Shown here in pieces: positions 1 to 7,417 of a stretch of 19,241 bases of DNA. The DNA is from Pseudomonadota bacterium. Its GTDB lineage: Bacteria; Bdellovibrionota; Bacteriovoracia; Bacteriovoracales; Bacteriovoracaceae. The stretch lies in NCBI GenBank assembly GCA_023432655.1, contig JAEYUK010000184.1:1-19241 (forward strand), given 5' to 3'. The translations under genes were made by a program, and so were the position numbers. The notes beneath the pieces were generated by a model. That model was not told the DNA's origin. It did no database searches and worked only from the letters and a program-made list of their open reading frames with translations. Each line of letters starts with the position of its first letter. Within the stretch, counting starts at the first letter, position 1.

Positions 1-3000
1 ATGTACCGGCCGGCACCGTCCAGTTGTAGGTAAATAAAGTGCTGGCGTGAGGCCCTGCTTGTGAAACCGGGTGATCTGGCGCTGCCGTCCAGGTGGCCCC
101 GTTATCAAGGGAGTAATGAATTTTAAAAACAGAAGCCGCTGATACAGAAGCCTCAGTAAGTCGCCATTTAACCGGGTAAACAATGCCATTAGGAAGAGTC
201 GGGATATTTTCTATCACGATTTGTGGTGCCGTCGTATCGTAGATAAAGTTAATTAACTGGGCACTGGAAATATTGTCGTAGGGATCACGGCCGTAAACTC
301 TGAGAGTTCTAAAGCCTTGGGCATTGGTAATAGTTGGATCAAAATTTAAGGCCCCAGCTAAAGTCGAACAGCTCTGCCAGCCACTATCAGTCGGCAGTGG
401 TGCAGTTGATTCCTCCTGGATTTTAACAAAGCTAATATCGGTACAATTGGGAGCGGTTAACGTGAGCAAGGCGGCCGTCGTAGAGACAGTCGGTGTGAAG
501 TTTGCCGGAGTTAAGGCCGGAACCGTTGGTGTTTTATCTTCCACATCGATAGTTATCGTCGCCACTGAACTAGAATCAAATTCATCATCATAGACAAGAT
601 AGGTAAAGGTTACTGGGCCATGGTAATGAGCTGGGGCCTTGTAGGTACACGTTCTGTCTGTAGTATAGGTCGTCGTATCAATACAATTAGTGAGTGTTCC
701 CGCACTTGGAGGTGTAACGAGTTTATACTTAAGGGAAGAGATCGGAGTATCGATGTCACTTCCTTGATTTATCGTGAAATTAAAATCGAAATTATCTCTG
801 GTTAAAAAACTCTGATCGATGGCCACTTGTGGTTCATCATTGACGGGAACGACGGTAATCGAAGCTGTGATCGCGCCGGCCGAAGTCAGAACGCCATCAT
901 TGACCCTATAAGTGAAAGAATCTGAACCATTGTAATCTGGATGAGGAAGATAGCTGCAGTTAAGAGTCGTTGCCATCGGACAAGTTAGAGTTCCATGAAG
1001 CGGCGGGGTGACGATAACATAAGAAAGAGTATCTAAATCAACATCGCTTCCAGGAACTAAATCAAAATCAAGTTGAGTGTCTTCATTCGTTGAAAGAGAT
1101 AAGATGCCAGTGAGTACAGGAGCATCGTTTACAGGGATAATTGTGAGTGAAATCGTACTCGTGTTGGAGTAATTCATTCCATCATAAGTTCTGAAAGTGA
1201 AAGAGTCACTGCCGTTATAATTTAAAACCGGCGCATACTGACAGAGATAATCCCCGCCGCTTACATGACAGTTAGAAAGCGATCCATTTGAGGGGTTTGT
1301 CGGGAAACTAAAAAGAAGACTGTCTCCATCCATATCTAGGATGCTACCAAGATTTATATAGAAAGGAGTATCTTCTAAGGTCGTGTGGGAGTTGGATGCT
1401 GTCACAGGAGGATTGTTGCCTGATTCAATAATCAGAGGTGTCGTATAGGTATCATTTCCGCAGGTGATGGTCGCAAAGGCCCTTCTGGTAGATTTCTCCA
1501 ATGGTGAGGCCATCACAGTCATTGGACAAGATCCCTGGGCCGGTATCAGAGTGTTTGAACAACCGTCACTTGTCATCATGAACTCGGAGACCTCCGGTCC
1601 AGATAAAGTTACCGGTGAGCAGAGCTTTGATGGAGCAAGACCCAGGTTAGTGAAATTGAAATTCATGGTCTTGGAACTTTTATTCAAGGCCGTCCCCATA
1701 TTAATCGTTAACGGACTTGAACTAAGATTCGGTCTATAAACGTTAAAGTTTGGAGTTTCGACGACAGTACTAAGTCCTAAGGAGTCAGCATAAGTAAGGC
1801 GGAATTTCCCATTGATAATATTGGTATTTGGGAAAGTGAATGGAAACCCAAATAGAGTTTCATTATGAGGCCCGGACGTGAGAGGCTGTGTCCCGATCTG
1901 CACCCACGAGGTTCCATTGAATAATTCGATATTAAAGTTTTGTGTTGGGACAGAATGATCTTCTTTTAAAGTCCACTCTAGTGTGGAGAGCGAATCTGCG
2001 ACATAGCTTGGAGGAAGGTTAATGAATTTGATGATAGGAGCGGTGGTATCAATGACCACACTCAGCTCTCGAGGTGTCTGTGAAACTCTTCCTTCAATAT
2101 CCTTTGACCAGAACTTTAAGACATGTGTCCCATCTCCCAAAGTGTTAAGGGGATAAGTGAAAGAATCAACCCCGCTTTCAACACAAGATCTATTAAAGGT
2201 CGCAGTGTTAAGGGTCTGATCGTTTTCTGTAATAGCGTAAGTTGAAAAAGTTTCGCAGCTGCTTCCTCCTTGAACCTCAAGCAACAGATCACGAGTTGAA
2301 GAAGGATTTACAAACAAAGAAGAGAAGCTTACCAGAGGGGCTTCGGCCGGGAATGTATCCTCGATATCTACATCCCAATCAATTTCATGATAAGGGTAAG
2401 AAGTGTCGATTTTCCCATTTGGTAAGGCCTTCCCCGTCGTAAGTGTAACTTTTTGTTGAAGGGGATTATTCGCCGAGGGACTATAGTTCATAATAGGTGC
2501 TGTGGAAGCTACAGCACCGTCAACTTTCCATTCGTAAGCAACTTGATAGTTTGAATCCCAGTGAGAGGCCTTAACTTCAAATTGATAAGATTTTTTTTCA
2601 GCTGCTTTCGTATGGTATTTAATTTCATTTATGTCAGGTGCCGTCTTTTTTAAATCAGTCAGCGAATTTTCAGGGAAAGCATTTACGAAAAGATTATCTA
2701 CTTTTCCTATGTCTTTAATGGCATCGTAAATGGAATTAAAGTCTTCACTGCCCCCAGCTTCTTTATTTATGACGGCATAGAGATCATCAAGATTTTTTGG
2801 GTTCGTTCCTTCAGATAAACCATTTTCAGTATTGATGATTTTGGAGATCATAGTTGTGATGAAGTCCAAATCTTGAGGAGTATAAAATGACGTCACAATC
2901 CGTTGGTAGTTTGTTTCACATCCAGAAGTGTGAAGCAGGTATCTGGTAGGTGTTTTGATTTCCAGTTTGAGTTCAATAGGATCAAAAGTAAAAATCGCTT

Positions 3001-3757
3001 CACCCTTAATAATCTCCTCTGAAAGTGGATTGTCTAGTAGGATGGACATATCTTTTAAGTCAAACAACAGGATACGGGGGTTGACACAAGTATTAGCAGC
3101 GTAAGCTGAGGAGATGAATGGGTTAAAAAAGTGGGAAGTGATAAGCCCTGACAGAGGTTTAACCTTACCAAAAAGAGAAGGAACTGGTTCAGGAGTCGAT
3201 TCAGCTTCATCAGATTTATTGTCCTTAGAATCAGTCATTGATCCTTGAGAGTTTCCTGAATCTGTAGAAGATGTTGAAGGAGGTAATAGACTTCCTCCTG
3301 CCATTGAAGTTGGAGCTGAACTCGTACTTCCTGAGGGAGCTTGGGAAGAACCCTGAACTCCAGACGAATCCGAACTGTAACCTTGTCTGCGAGAGTTTCT
3401 TGATCCATTTTGAGAAAAGTCGGAAGCCCTGGAGATAGTAGCACTCACCCCATTACTTGAAGTTCTTTCTTCACTACCTGAAGCATAGTGCGAGTCCGTA
3501 TCATTATACCTTCTTGTAGGCACAGATGAGGACTCAAGGTTCATTGGGCGTCTGATGACCGCGGCTGGACTTCGATAGGATTTAATGACTTTATTATTAA
3601 CTTTCAGTTTATGGCCGTAGGAAGGGCCTGATTCCTCGGTCGTTTCAGGCCCTTCAAGAACAGGCCTAGTCGAAAGTTTAGTACCTAAGAAGGCCAGTAG
3701 CCCTAAGGCCACCACCATTAATCCAGGTTTTAAGTATTTTCCTAATTCTTCTCTCAT
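1..3757 (-). CDS. Giant membrane-anchored modular protein with Ig/cadherin-like (tandem-95) repeats, C-terminus cut by window edge
   Basis: The reverse strand is open without a stop from the ATG at 3757 to base 1 (1,252 codons). Residues 1-11 are charged and 12-25 are one hydrophobic segment (LMVVALGLLAFLG) without an obvious cleavage site, suggesting an inner-membrane anchor. Residues about 70-190 are a Ser/Gly/Pro-rich linker. An Ig/PKD-like segment surrounds W410 (YEWKVDG). A DTTAP-type Ig-like module starts near D570, an ASH/choice-of-anchor-D-like module spans about 675-780, and three cadherin-like modules run 781-1074. A second DTTAP Ig-like module starts at D1174. Such modules usually serve adhesion or envelope scaffolding; the substrate is unknown. 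The start is supported by an AAGAAG stretch just upstream. No enzyme domain is visible in the part present. Confidence is high for a real gene and low for its role. Confidence 0.9.
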   Translation of the reverse strand, partial: MREELGKYLKPGLMVVALGLLAFLGTKLSTRPVLEGPETTEESGPSYGHKLKVNNKVIKSYRSPAAVIRRPMNLESSSVPTRRYNDTDSHYASGSEERTSSNGVSATISRASDFSQNGSRNSRRQGYSSDSSGVQGSSQAPSGSTSSAPTSMAGGSLLPPSTSSTDSGNSQGSMTDSKDNKSDEAESTPEPVPSLFGKVKPLSGLITSHFFNPFISSAYAANTCVNPRILLFDLKDMSILLDNPLSEEIIKGEAIFTFDPIELKLEIKTPTRYLLHTSGCETNYQRIVTSFYTPQDLDFITTMISKIINTENGLSEGTNPKNLDDLYAVINKEAGGSEDFNSIYDAIKDIGKVDNLFVNAFPENSLTDLKKTAPDINEIKYHTKAAEKKSYQFEVKASHWDSNYQVAYEWKVDGAVASTAPIMNYSPSANNPLQQKVTLTTGKALPNGKIDTSYPYHEIDWDVDIEDTFPAEAPLVSFSSLFVNPSSTRDLLLEVQGGSSCETFSTYAITENDQTLNTATFNRSCVESGVDSFTYPLNTLGDGTHVLKFWSKDIEGRVSQTPRELSVVIDTTAPIIKFINLPPSYVADSLSTLEWTLKEDHSVPTQNFNIELFNGTSWVQIGTQPLTSGPHNETLFGFPFTFPNTNIINGKFRLTYADSLGLSTVVETPNFNVYRPNLSSSPLTINMGTALNKSSKTMNFNFTNLGLAPSKLCSPVTLSGPEVSEFMMTSDGCSNTLIPAQGSCPMTVMASPLEKSTRRAFATITCGNDTYTTPLIIESGNNPPVTASNSHTTLEDTPFYINLGSILDMDGDSLLFSFPTNPSNGSLSNCHVSGGDYLCQYAPVLNYNGSDSFTFRTYDGMNYSNTSTISLTIIPVNDAPVLTGILSLSTNEDTQLDFDLVPGSDVDLDTLSYVIVTPPLHGTLTCPMATTLNCSYLPHPDYNGSDSFTYRVNDGVLTSAGAITASITVVPVNDEPQVAIDQSFLTRDNFDFNFTINQGSDIDTPISSLKYKLVTPPSAGTLTNCIDTTTYTTDRTCTYKAPAHYHGPVTFTYLVYDDEFDSSSVATITIDVEDKTPTVPALTPANFTPTVSTTAALLTLTAPNCTDISFVKIQEESTAPLPTDSGWQSCSTLAGALNFDPTITNAQGFRTLRVYGRDPYDNISSAQLINFIYDTTAPQIVIENIPTLPNGIVYPVKWRLTEASVSAASVFKIHYSLDNGATWTAAPDHPVSQAGPHASTLFTYNWTVPAGT
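536..1417 (-). repeat. Three tandem cadherin-like (tandem-95) modules within the giant protein
   Basis: Protein-level repeats begin at residues 781, 879 and 975 and end near 1074. Each of the first two has an early acidic ED box (LEDT, NEDT), a D-x-D calcium-type motif (DMDGD, DVDLD), a Y/H-x-G-S/P-x-x-F-T segment (YNGSDSFTF, YNGSDSFTY, YHGPVTFTY) and a closing V/I-P-V-ND or VED linker. The third keeps the later motifs but its ED box is degenerate (TRDN). Each module also carries a close Cys pair (C-x9-C, C-x8-C, C-x12-C). This is the pattern of calcium-binding cadherin-like tandem-95 domains. At DNA level the repeats are diverged, so they are not a recent duplication. Confidence 0.85.
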
Positions 3758-3786
3758 ACTTCTTTTTTAGAATAAACGCATTCACG

Positions 3787-3802
3787 TACTTATCGATAAG
3801 TA
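3787..3802. promoter_or_regulatory. Perfect 16-bp palindrome upstream of the giant modular protein gene
   Basis: TACTTATCGATAAGTA reads identically on both strands. It lies in the 121-bp gap between the glycosyltransferase stop and the giant gene, 30-45 bp upstream of that gene's ATG. A dimeric regulator binding site is the natural reading. I could not place a convincing -35/-10 pair next to it. Confidence 0.4.
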
Positions 3803-3853
3803 GATAGAATCTATTAAGAAACTTAAGATGAATTAAGATTAAAATGAACAGTT

Positions 3854-3871
3854 TGCCTCTTTTTAGAGGCA
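3854..3871 (-). terminator. Hairpin after the glycosyltransferase gene, possible intrinsic terminator
   Basis: TGCCTCT-TTTT-AGAGGCA gives a 7-bp stem with a 4-base loop, starting 7 nt after the glycosyltransferase stop codon. On the minus strand it is followed only by a scattered T-rich stretch, so termination may be weak. Its position right at the end of the gene supports the call. Confidence 0.45.
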
Positions 3872-3878
3872 GTTTGAA

Positions 3879-4706
3879 TTACCTGATGAAATCACCCACT
3901 AAAGTCATGATTTCCTGATGTTCCTGAAGTTTTTGATGTTTAAGGTAACCACTCAGAAGAATGGGGGCTTTTTGTTTAATTTCTTCAAGGACTAAAAGTC
4001 GTTTCTCTGAACTAAGTTCTGGAATAAGAGCTAATTTGGCCAGAGAGCGGAGCCGCCAATAGTCCATTGCTGGGTATCGAGTTGATAACTGGTCTTCATG
4101 GCCCCCATACTTAGTAATGAGAAATTCATCACTAAATCCGACGTCCTCAGTCGATAAAACTTTAAGCCACAAGTCATAATCTTCGCAGATAACAAATTCT
4201 TCATCAAAGTGACCTTTCTCCTCGGCTAATTCTCTTTTCAGGATCACTGTGGACGGAGAGATAAGGCATGTTTCTAGAGATCGTCGAAAAATGTCTCGAC
4301 TACTTTTATCAAATTTCTTAGGGGGGTTCACACGTTTCCCGTTTCGTACCCATATTTCGTTTGAATGAAAAAAACGTAGATGCGGATGCTTTTCGATCAT
4401 CTCCATCTGTCGTTCTAATTTTTGCGGCATCCACTCATCATCCGAATCAAGAAAGGCGATCCACGGTGAATGAGATGATCTTATCCCCAGATTTCTGGCC
4501 GCACTGACCCCTTTATTAAGCTGGGACAAGATGAAAACATGAGGGAGATTTTGATAATTTTTTAAAAAATCAGACGTATGGTCGGTTGAACCATCATCTA
4601 CAATATATAGATTATAATGTCGGTAAGTCTGTTTAAGAACAGACTGAATTGATCGCTCAAGTAAATGCGCCCGGTTATGGGTCGGAAGTATTACATCAAC
4701 CTTCAT
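3879..4706 (-). CDS. Family 2 (GT-A fold) glycosyltransferase
   Basis: This 275-residue protein has the full signature of an inverting GT2 transferase. It starts with the nucleotide-sugar binding strand VDVILPTHNR (residues 3-12). It then has VDDGST at 36-41, the metal-binding DSDDEW (DxD type) at 87-92, and an ED-containing acceptor/catalytic region CEDYDLWLK at 174-182, followed by GGHEDQLS at 201-208. No transmembrane segment is visible, so it probably acts on the cytoplasmic face, transferring a sugar to a glycan, lipid or protein. Donor and acceptor cannot be read from sequence. It is divergent from the BON gene and is not in an obvious polysaccharide cluster. The start has no strong Shine-Dalgarno, but the conserved N-terminal strand begins immediately after it. 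Confidence 0.9.
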   Translation of the reverse strand: MKVDVILPTHNRAHLLERSIQSVLKQTYRHYNLYIVDDGSTDHTSDFLKNYQNLPHVFILSQLNKGVSAARNLGIRSSHSPWIAFLDSDDEWMPQKLERQMEMIEKHPHLRFFHSNEIWVRNGKRVNPPKKFDKSSRDIFRRSLETCLISPSTVILKRELAEEKGHFDEEFVICEDYDLWLKVLSTEDVGFSDEFLITKYGGHEDQLSTRYPAMDYWRLRSLAKLALIPELSSEKRLLVLEEIKQKAPILLSGYLKHQKLQEHQEIMTLVGDFIR

Positions 4707-4782
4707 AAATGTTTAAGTGTACGCTTTGCTCCTTGGTTCTTGCAACATTTAAGTCTTAAATAAGAAAAGAAGAGGAGGAAAT

Positions 4783-5160
4783 ATGAATCGATATGCTGGT
4801 TCTTCGGACAACGATGACAATATTTTTTTAGACCGTGATTACAGTGTGGGTGGAGGAGTGAGTATGGAGAATACAGAATGGGACCGAGGCTTCGGGCACC
4901 AAACTCCAAGCTACTACGGAGTGGGACCTAAGGGATGGCATCTTTCGGATGAAAAAATCAGAGATAACATTTGCGAAGCTCTGGCACGTAATATCCACCT
5001 GGATGCTTCGGGACTTGAGGTGGAGGTAAGTGATGGTGTTGTTCATTTGAAAGGAGAAGTGAACGACAAACTCATGAAGCGAGAAGCCGAAAAAATTGTG
5101 AATAACCAGTTTGGCGTTAAAGATTATAAAGATGAGATTACTTTACGGCATGAAGTTTAA
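4783..5160 (+). CDS. BON-domain protein
   Basis: The protein is 125 residues long. Residues 55-122 form a BON domain, including DGVVHLKGEV (84-93) and the following helix. It is preceded by the GxGPKGWxxSDEKI segment (46-59) that often leads into BON domains in small bacterial proteins. The N-terminal 45 residues are acidic, Gly-rich and probably disordered. BON domains bind phospholipid or other envelope surfaces and often appear in stress proteins. No signal peptide is visible, so this copy looks cytoplasmic or membrane-peripheral. The start is well supported: GAGGAGG at 4772-4778 sits 4 nt before the ATG. The last 23 bases overlap the end of the convergent Hsp70-like gene. Confidence 0.85.
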   Translation: MNRYAGSSDNDDNIFLDRDYSVGGGVSMENTEWDRGFGHQTPSYYGVGPKGWHLSDEKIRDNICEALARNIHLDASGLEVEVSDGVVHLKGEVNDKLMKREAEKIVNNQFGVKDYKDEITLRHEV

Positions 5161-6403
5161 GAGCGAAATGGGCCAGACCATTAACCACTGATTGATAAAT
5201 ATTATGCTCAAGAATTTTCTGTTCTCCGAATTTCTCTTTTAGATGTTTTTGAATGAGAGGGAATTGTGAAGTTCCCCCTGTGAGACAAACTTGATCAACG
5301 TCATCTGGGATTAAACCCGACTGTTCGAAAACTTTCATCATCGAATCCATTACCTCATCAATGGTTGGAATAAGACTTTGATTGAAGGCCTCTGATGTTA
5401 CAACTTGTTCGACAAATAGATCCAAAAACTTATAAGAGAAAGTCGAACTTGTATTTTTACCTAAGCTCACTTTTACCCGCTCAATTTCATTAAAGAGCGG
5501 GAACCCTAGCTGGCATTCAACCAAGGTAAAAAGATTATTCATATGAACCTGGTCTTCTGGTGTAAGACCAAATTTATTTATGTGCTGAAGAAATTCCCAG
5601 GTATCTTTCTCTCTTAAGTGAGTGATGTGGGCGGGGGAGCATATTTTTTTCAAAAGGTTCCTCGGAAACTGAAGGATATTGTTTCCGCCAGGAATCTGAT
5701 ACTCAAATTGTGAGCCAAAATGAGGGGAGATGAAATCTTTCATCATGATCCCATCCAGGGCATCTCCCGCAACAAAAAGGCCTGAAAGTCCCAGAATATC
5801 ATCTTGGGAATAAGGGCGATCATGAAACTTCATTAGGGTAAAGTCCGAAGTCCCCCCGCCAAAGTCGCAGATCAGAACTATCTTTTCCTTTTTTTCTTCG
5901 CTCTGATAATCCAGTCCAGCGGCAATTGGTTCCGGACAGAATACAACTTCTTCAAAGCCCGCCAGACGACAGGCCTTTTCCATGCGGTCCTGGGCGAGTT
6001 GATCATGTTCTTTATTTAAAGAATACAATGCTGGTCTACCCATCACCACCTTGGTGACTTTCTTTCCCACAAAAAGATCAGCGCGTTTTTTCATCTCTCC
6101 TAGAAAGATAGAGATTAGTTCTGAGATATTAATATTCCTGTTGTGAACCGAAGTCCCTGTATAACCAGGTTCTGGGAGGAATTTTTTAATGGAGCGAAAG
6201 AACCTTCCCGCTCCCTCTTCAGAAACATAGTTGGTGATGGCCTCGCTGCCAAAATACCATTTATTTTTTTCCGGAGTATAAAGGAGCGAGCGCAAAACTG
6301 GCCCACTAATTGGATCAAGCGGCACTTGAGTGATTGTTCCGGTATCGGAAACATGAGCGAGAAGGGAGTTAGAGGTACCAAAATCAATTGCATAATAGGC
6401 CAT
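5138..6403 (-). CDS. Hsp70/actin-fold ATPase of the YegD type (truncated Hsp70-like)
   Basis: From the ATG at 6403 the protein has 421 residues, the length of YegD-like proteins, which keep the Hsp70 nucleotide-binding domain but lack a normal substrate-binding domain and lid. Visible motifs are phosphate-1 IDFGTSNS (6-13), EPIAAGLDY (158-166), phosphate-2 CDFGGGTSD (179-187) and adenosine LTGGTSQFP (374-382). All ATP-site elements look intact, so it should bind and probably hydrolyse ATP in the cytoplasm. The client is unknown. An in-frame TTG at 6436 would add 11 residues, but family members begin right at the YYAIDFGTS strand, so the ATG is preferred. It is divergent from rbgA and converges with the BON gene. 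Confidence 0.88.
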   Translation of the reverse strand: MAYYAIDFGTSNSLLAHVSDTGTITQVPLDPISGPVLRSLLYTPEKNKWYFGSEAITNYVSEEGAGRFFRSIKKFLPEPGYTGTSVHNRNINISELISIFLGEMKKRADLFVGKKVTKVVMGRPALYSLNKEHDQLAQDRMEKACRLAGFEEVVFCPEPIAAGLDYQSEEKKEKIVLICDFGGGTSDFTLMKFHDRPYSQDDILGLSGLFVAGDALDGIMMKDFISPHFGSQFEYQIPGGNNILQFPRNLLKKICSPAHITHLREKDTWEFLQHINKFGLTPEDQVHMNNLFTLVECQLGFPLFNEIERVKVSLGKNTSSTFSYKFLDLFVEQVVTSEAFNQSLIPTIDEVMDSMMKVFEQSGLIPDDVDQVCLTGGTSQFPLIQKHLKEKFGEQKILEHNIYQSVVNGLAHFALKLHAVK

Positions 6404-6476
6404 AAATGTAGTGTACGGAGAAATGGTCACATGCAAATAACTTTTTACGGACTTCCAAGCGTTTTTATCGTCTATT

Positions 6477-6520
6477 GAGGAGTAATTATGCTACATTGGG
6501 GGCATGAGAAGAGAAAATGA
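6477..6520 (+). other. Possible 10-codon minigene overlapping the rbgA start
   Basis: GAGGAG (6477-6482) is ideally spaced (5 nt) from the ATG at 6488, which opens a 10-codon frame (MLHWGHEKRK) ending in TGA at 6518-6520, inside the start of rbgA. The rbgA ATG at 6504 is 21 nt from that Shine-Dalgarno and has only a GGGGG run directly against it. The arrangement suggests translational coupling or a leader peptide, but chance is possible. Confidence 0.3.
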
Positions 6521-7394
6521 TCCTAGCGGGCCTTCAAAGGCCCTTTTTAACTGGTACCCAGGTCACATGGCAAAGGCCTTGCGGGAAATCAAAAAAAAGC
6601 TCAACACAGTTGATATCGTTTTAGAAATCCGTGATGCCCGGGCCCCATTGGTTTCCAGCAATCAGCACATGTACGAAGGTCTAGGCCAAAAGCCGAGACT
6701 TATTATTTTAAATAAAGTGAATCTGGCCGACCCTAAGATGGTCGCTGAGTGGACCGCGTGGTTTGAAAAACAAGGGGAGCCTTTTTTCTTTGTGAACTGC
6801 TTTGATAAAAATGCGCTAAAAAAAGCGATTACCCAGTCCCGAGACATCGTCGAAAAAAAACGCCGCGCCTGTAATCCGGAACTGCTTGAGTCGAAGGGTA
6901 AGCTCAGGCTTATGATTATCGGTCTTCCGAATACGGGAAAATCAACCATCATTAATCAATTAGCTAATAAGAGTGCGACCAAAGTTGCTGACAAGCCTGG
7001 ACAAACCCAGATGCAACAATGGATTACTGTTGATAGTAACATCGAACTTTTAGATACCCCAGGAGTCATGCCTCCCCAGGTGGATCGGGAAGAGCATGGA
7101 ATTTGGCTTAGTGCTATTCATGCTATTCCGGATGATATTGCTGGTGAAGAGACCGTTGCTCTCTATGTGATTAAGCATCTGATGAAACACAAAGCTCCAG
7201 AATTTTTAGAGCGTTTCAAACTAACGTCATTTGAATTAAGTGTTGATGATGTTCTTCTCCAGATTGCAAAAGTTCGCGGCTGCCTTCGTCAAGGAGGAGT
7301 CGCCGATTTAGACCGTGTTTATAAACTCGTCCTGGCGGAATTCCGTAAAGGTGATTTAGGTAAAGTTTGTTTTGGTGTTCCTCCGAAAGTTTAA
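6504..7394 (+). CDS. rbgA: Circularly permuted ribosome-assembly GTPase, RbgA/YlqF family
   Basis: This 296-residue protein has the family hallmark WYPGHMAKA (17-25), DARAP (44-48), and GTPase motifs in permuted order: G4 NKVN (70-73), G1 GLPNTGKS (140-147), G2 PGQT (165-168) and G3 DTPG (184-187). A C-terminal helical RNA-binding region follows. RbgA-type GTPases act in late assembly of the large ribosomal subunit in the cytoplasm. The fourth residue of G4 is Asn rather than the usual Asp that reads the guanine base, which is unusual. The first 15 residues before the conserved tryptophan are an extension. The start at 6504 lacks a well-spaced Shine-Dalgarno, but no better in-frame start exists before M22. 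Only 23 bp separate it from the oxidoreductase gene, so the two are probably co-transcribed. Confidence 0.93.
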   Translation: MRRENDPSGPSKALFNWYPGHMAKALREIKKKLNTVDIVLEIRDARAPLVSSNQHMYEGLGQKPRLIILNKVNLADPKMVAEWTAWFEKQGEPFFFVNCFDKNALKKAITQSRDIVEKKRRACNPELLESKGKLRLMIIGLPNTGKSTIINQLANKSATKVADKPGQTQMQQWITVDSNIELLDTPGVMPPQVDREEHGIWLSAIHAIPDDIAGEETVALYVIKHLMKHKAPEFLERFKLTSFELSVDDVLLQIAKVRGCLRQGGVADLDRVYKLVLAEFRKGDLGKVCFGVPPKV

Positions 7395-7417
7395 TCTCAT
7401 TTTAAAGCAGGTACATT

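Noticed and set aside
324..2442. Plus-strand open frames of 60-90 codons
   Set aside because: They lie antisense to the long reverse-strand modular protein, have no ribosome sites, and their translations show no family pattern.
3235..3444. Reverse-strand Gln/Leu-rich frame of 69 codons
   Set aside because: It is a frame-shifted reading of the Ser-rich linker of the giant protein; the low-complexity composition explains its openness.
6404..6436. TTG start giving an 11-residue longer Hsp70-like protein
   Set aside because: No ribosome site precedes it, and the family begins at the phosphate-binding strand directly after the ATG at 6403.
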